Below the pieces are notes generated by a model. That model searched no databases, was not told where the DNA came from, and saw only the letters and a list, made by a program, of their open reading frames with translations. From Nocardioides zeae (lineage in GTDB: Bacteria > Actinomycetota > Actinomycetes > Propionibacteriales > Nocardioidaceae), in contig NZ_JAUTAN010000001.1 in the NCBI RefSeq assembly GCF_030818655.1, positions 1,550,001 to 1,614,000 on the forward strand: 64,000 nucleotides of DNA, given 5' to 3'. A program made the position numbers and the translations under genes. Numbering within the stretch: the stretch's first letter is position 1; the number at the start of each line of letters is the position of its first letter. Of this stretch, positions 63,323 through 64,000 are shown piece after piece.

Positions 63323-63785
63323 AAACAAAACACGAGAAAACCCGTGCTTCACCAATAAACAGAGCCATCTTCCTGACAGAAACAAACACCGACATCCATA
63401 TAGACATCGATATCATCGTCTCCACCAAAGAAACATCAACCCCACCCCACAACCAGCCATAGGCCAGCCGAAGAGCAGAGCCGACGAGGCAAAAACAAAC
63501 AAACTAATTCGTCGACTTATATGACACACTGTTGAGTTCTCAAGAATCACACGCGCACCGCTTGGTCCGGATCTCTCCGAACCCCTCGGGGCAACCCGCA
63601 GAAACTTACCGGACCGATTCGAGCTTGTCAACTCGGACTGACTCGTTCTGCATCGCTTTCCTGGCGCACCACTGGACGGGCCTTTCGGCCTTTCCGGCGG
63701 GAGCCGCTCGCGGCGACATGGAAAACATTAGGGGCTGTCTGGCGGCACGTGCAAATCGGATCGGCTCCAGAGGCGTTTCCGCAGG
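63323..63785. other. rrn leader and promoter region
   Basis: About 460 nt between 16S and the DNA glycosylase gene. It contains TTGAGAACTCAA-type leader sequence (63532-63543, seen on both strands because it is palindromic), a TGTTTGTTTTTG-like T-rich stretch near 63490-63510 on the minus strand, and the promoter listed separately. No coding sequence is credible here. Confidence 0.7.
63603..63631 (-). promoter_or_regulatory. rrn promoter (-35/-10)
   Basis: On the minus strand TTGACA (plus 63626-63631) and TAAGTT (plus 63603-63608) are separated by exactly 17 nt. This is a good sigma-70-type promoter facing the 16S gene, about 280 nt upstream of its 5' end. Confidence 0.85.
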
Positions 63786-64000
63786 TCAGCGCGTTGTGCG
63801 TCGCCGAGGGACCGCAGGGCGGTACGCACTCACCGTCGGATCGCCCGCGATCCAGAACCGCCACGGCCGCTCCGCCTCGCGACTGACCCCCACCCGGGGG
63901 CCCTCGAGAATCATTTCGGGGTCGGGCGTGTCGCCCTCCACCAACCGGATCGGGCTCCCCTCCGCGAACAGGGGGACGCCGTCGTACGAGCGGTCCACGG
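63786..64000 (-). CDS. 3-methyladenine DNA glycosylase, C-terminal part
   Basis: A partial gene that runs off the window's right edge; at least 71 residues are visible. GVPLFAEGSPIRLVEGD and GPRVGVSREAERPWRFWIAGDPTVSAY match the C-terminal region of alkyladenine/3-methyladenine glycosylases (MPG/AAG), which excise alkylated bases. The N-terminal catalytic part lies outside, so activity cannot be judged. It lies upstream of the rrn promoter on the same strand. Confidence 0.85.
   Translation of the reverse strand, partial: VDRSYDGVPLFAEGSPIRLVEGDTPDPEMILEGPRVGVSREAERPWRFWIAGDPTVSAYRPAVPRRRTTR

Overview
The window is GC-rich chromosomal DNA from an actinobacterium, most likely a Nocardioides-like member of the Propionibacteriales. 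The evidence is the codon bias, many GTG starts, 4-nt GTGA/ATGA gene overlaps, LexA boxes of the actinobacterial type, a 13E12/DUF222 HNH gene, and a gene order at about 37-57 kb that matches Mycobacterium tuberculosis Rv1692-Rv1713 (recalled, not searched). Genus-level placement is inference.

Region 1 (0-25 kb) is accessory and housekeeping metabolism in short units of mixed orientation: an orphan LysR effector domain and a BCCT osmolyte carrier; guaB1 plus a nucleosidase; glycerol kinase; a PrmC-related methyltransferase; two acyl-CoA dehydrogenases behind a perfect operator palindrome; peptide deformylase; a TetR regulator; a CrcB fluoride-channel pair; several small membrane proteins; tRNA-Pro(GGG); a DUF72 protein; a CDF metal transporter; methionine aminopeptidase divergent from an XRE regulator; a LOG-family hydrolase; a DHA2-type MFS exporter; a quinone-oxidoreductase-like MDR enzyme.

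Region 2 (25-34 kb) is the SOS mutasome. dnaE2 and imuA-imuB each carry a LexA box a few bases from the start codon, but they are separated by a DUF222/HNH gene, an RmlC-like cupin and a GyrI-like protein. A PopR/ClgR-like XRE gene and a clpP-clpP operon follow.

Region 3 (34-57 kb) is one long minus-strand core block: clpP pair, then der-plsC-cmk, tyrA, rluB-scpB-scpA-RHH-parA, a DUF3516 helicase, xerD, a NUDIX hydrolase, pyrG, a SteB/MctB-like protein, steA, recN, nadK, tlyA, a small protein and a HAD-IIA phosphatase. It covers chromosome segregation (ParA, ScpAB, XerD), septation (SteA/B), repair (RecN), ribosome maturation (Der, RluB, TlyA) and nucleotide supply (PyrG, Cmk, NadK). nadK is interrupted by an apparent single-base insertion.

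Region 4 (57.8-63.7 kb) is a complete rrn operon on the minus strand (16S-23S-5S, no spacer tRNA), with a TTGACA/TAAGTT promoter and a 19-bp terminator hairpin. The window ends inside a 3-methyladenine DNA glycosylase gene.

Three signals recur. Long perfect inverted repeats lie between convergent genes. Many genes have a TANNNT -10 element exactly 6 nt before the start codon, which points to leaderless transcripts. In-frame 9-, 12- or 15-bp tandem micro-repeats cluster near gene ends. I found no clearly novel defence or mobile system.
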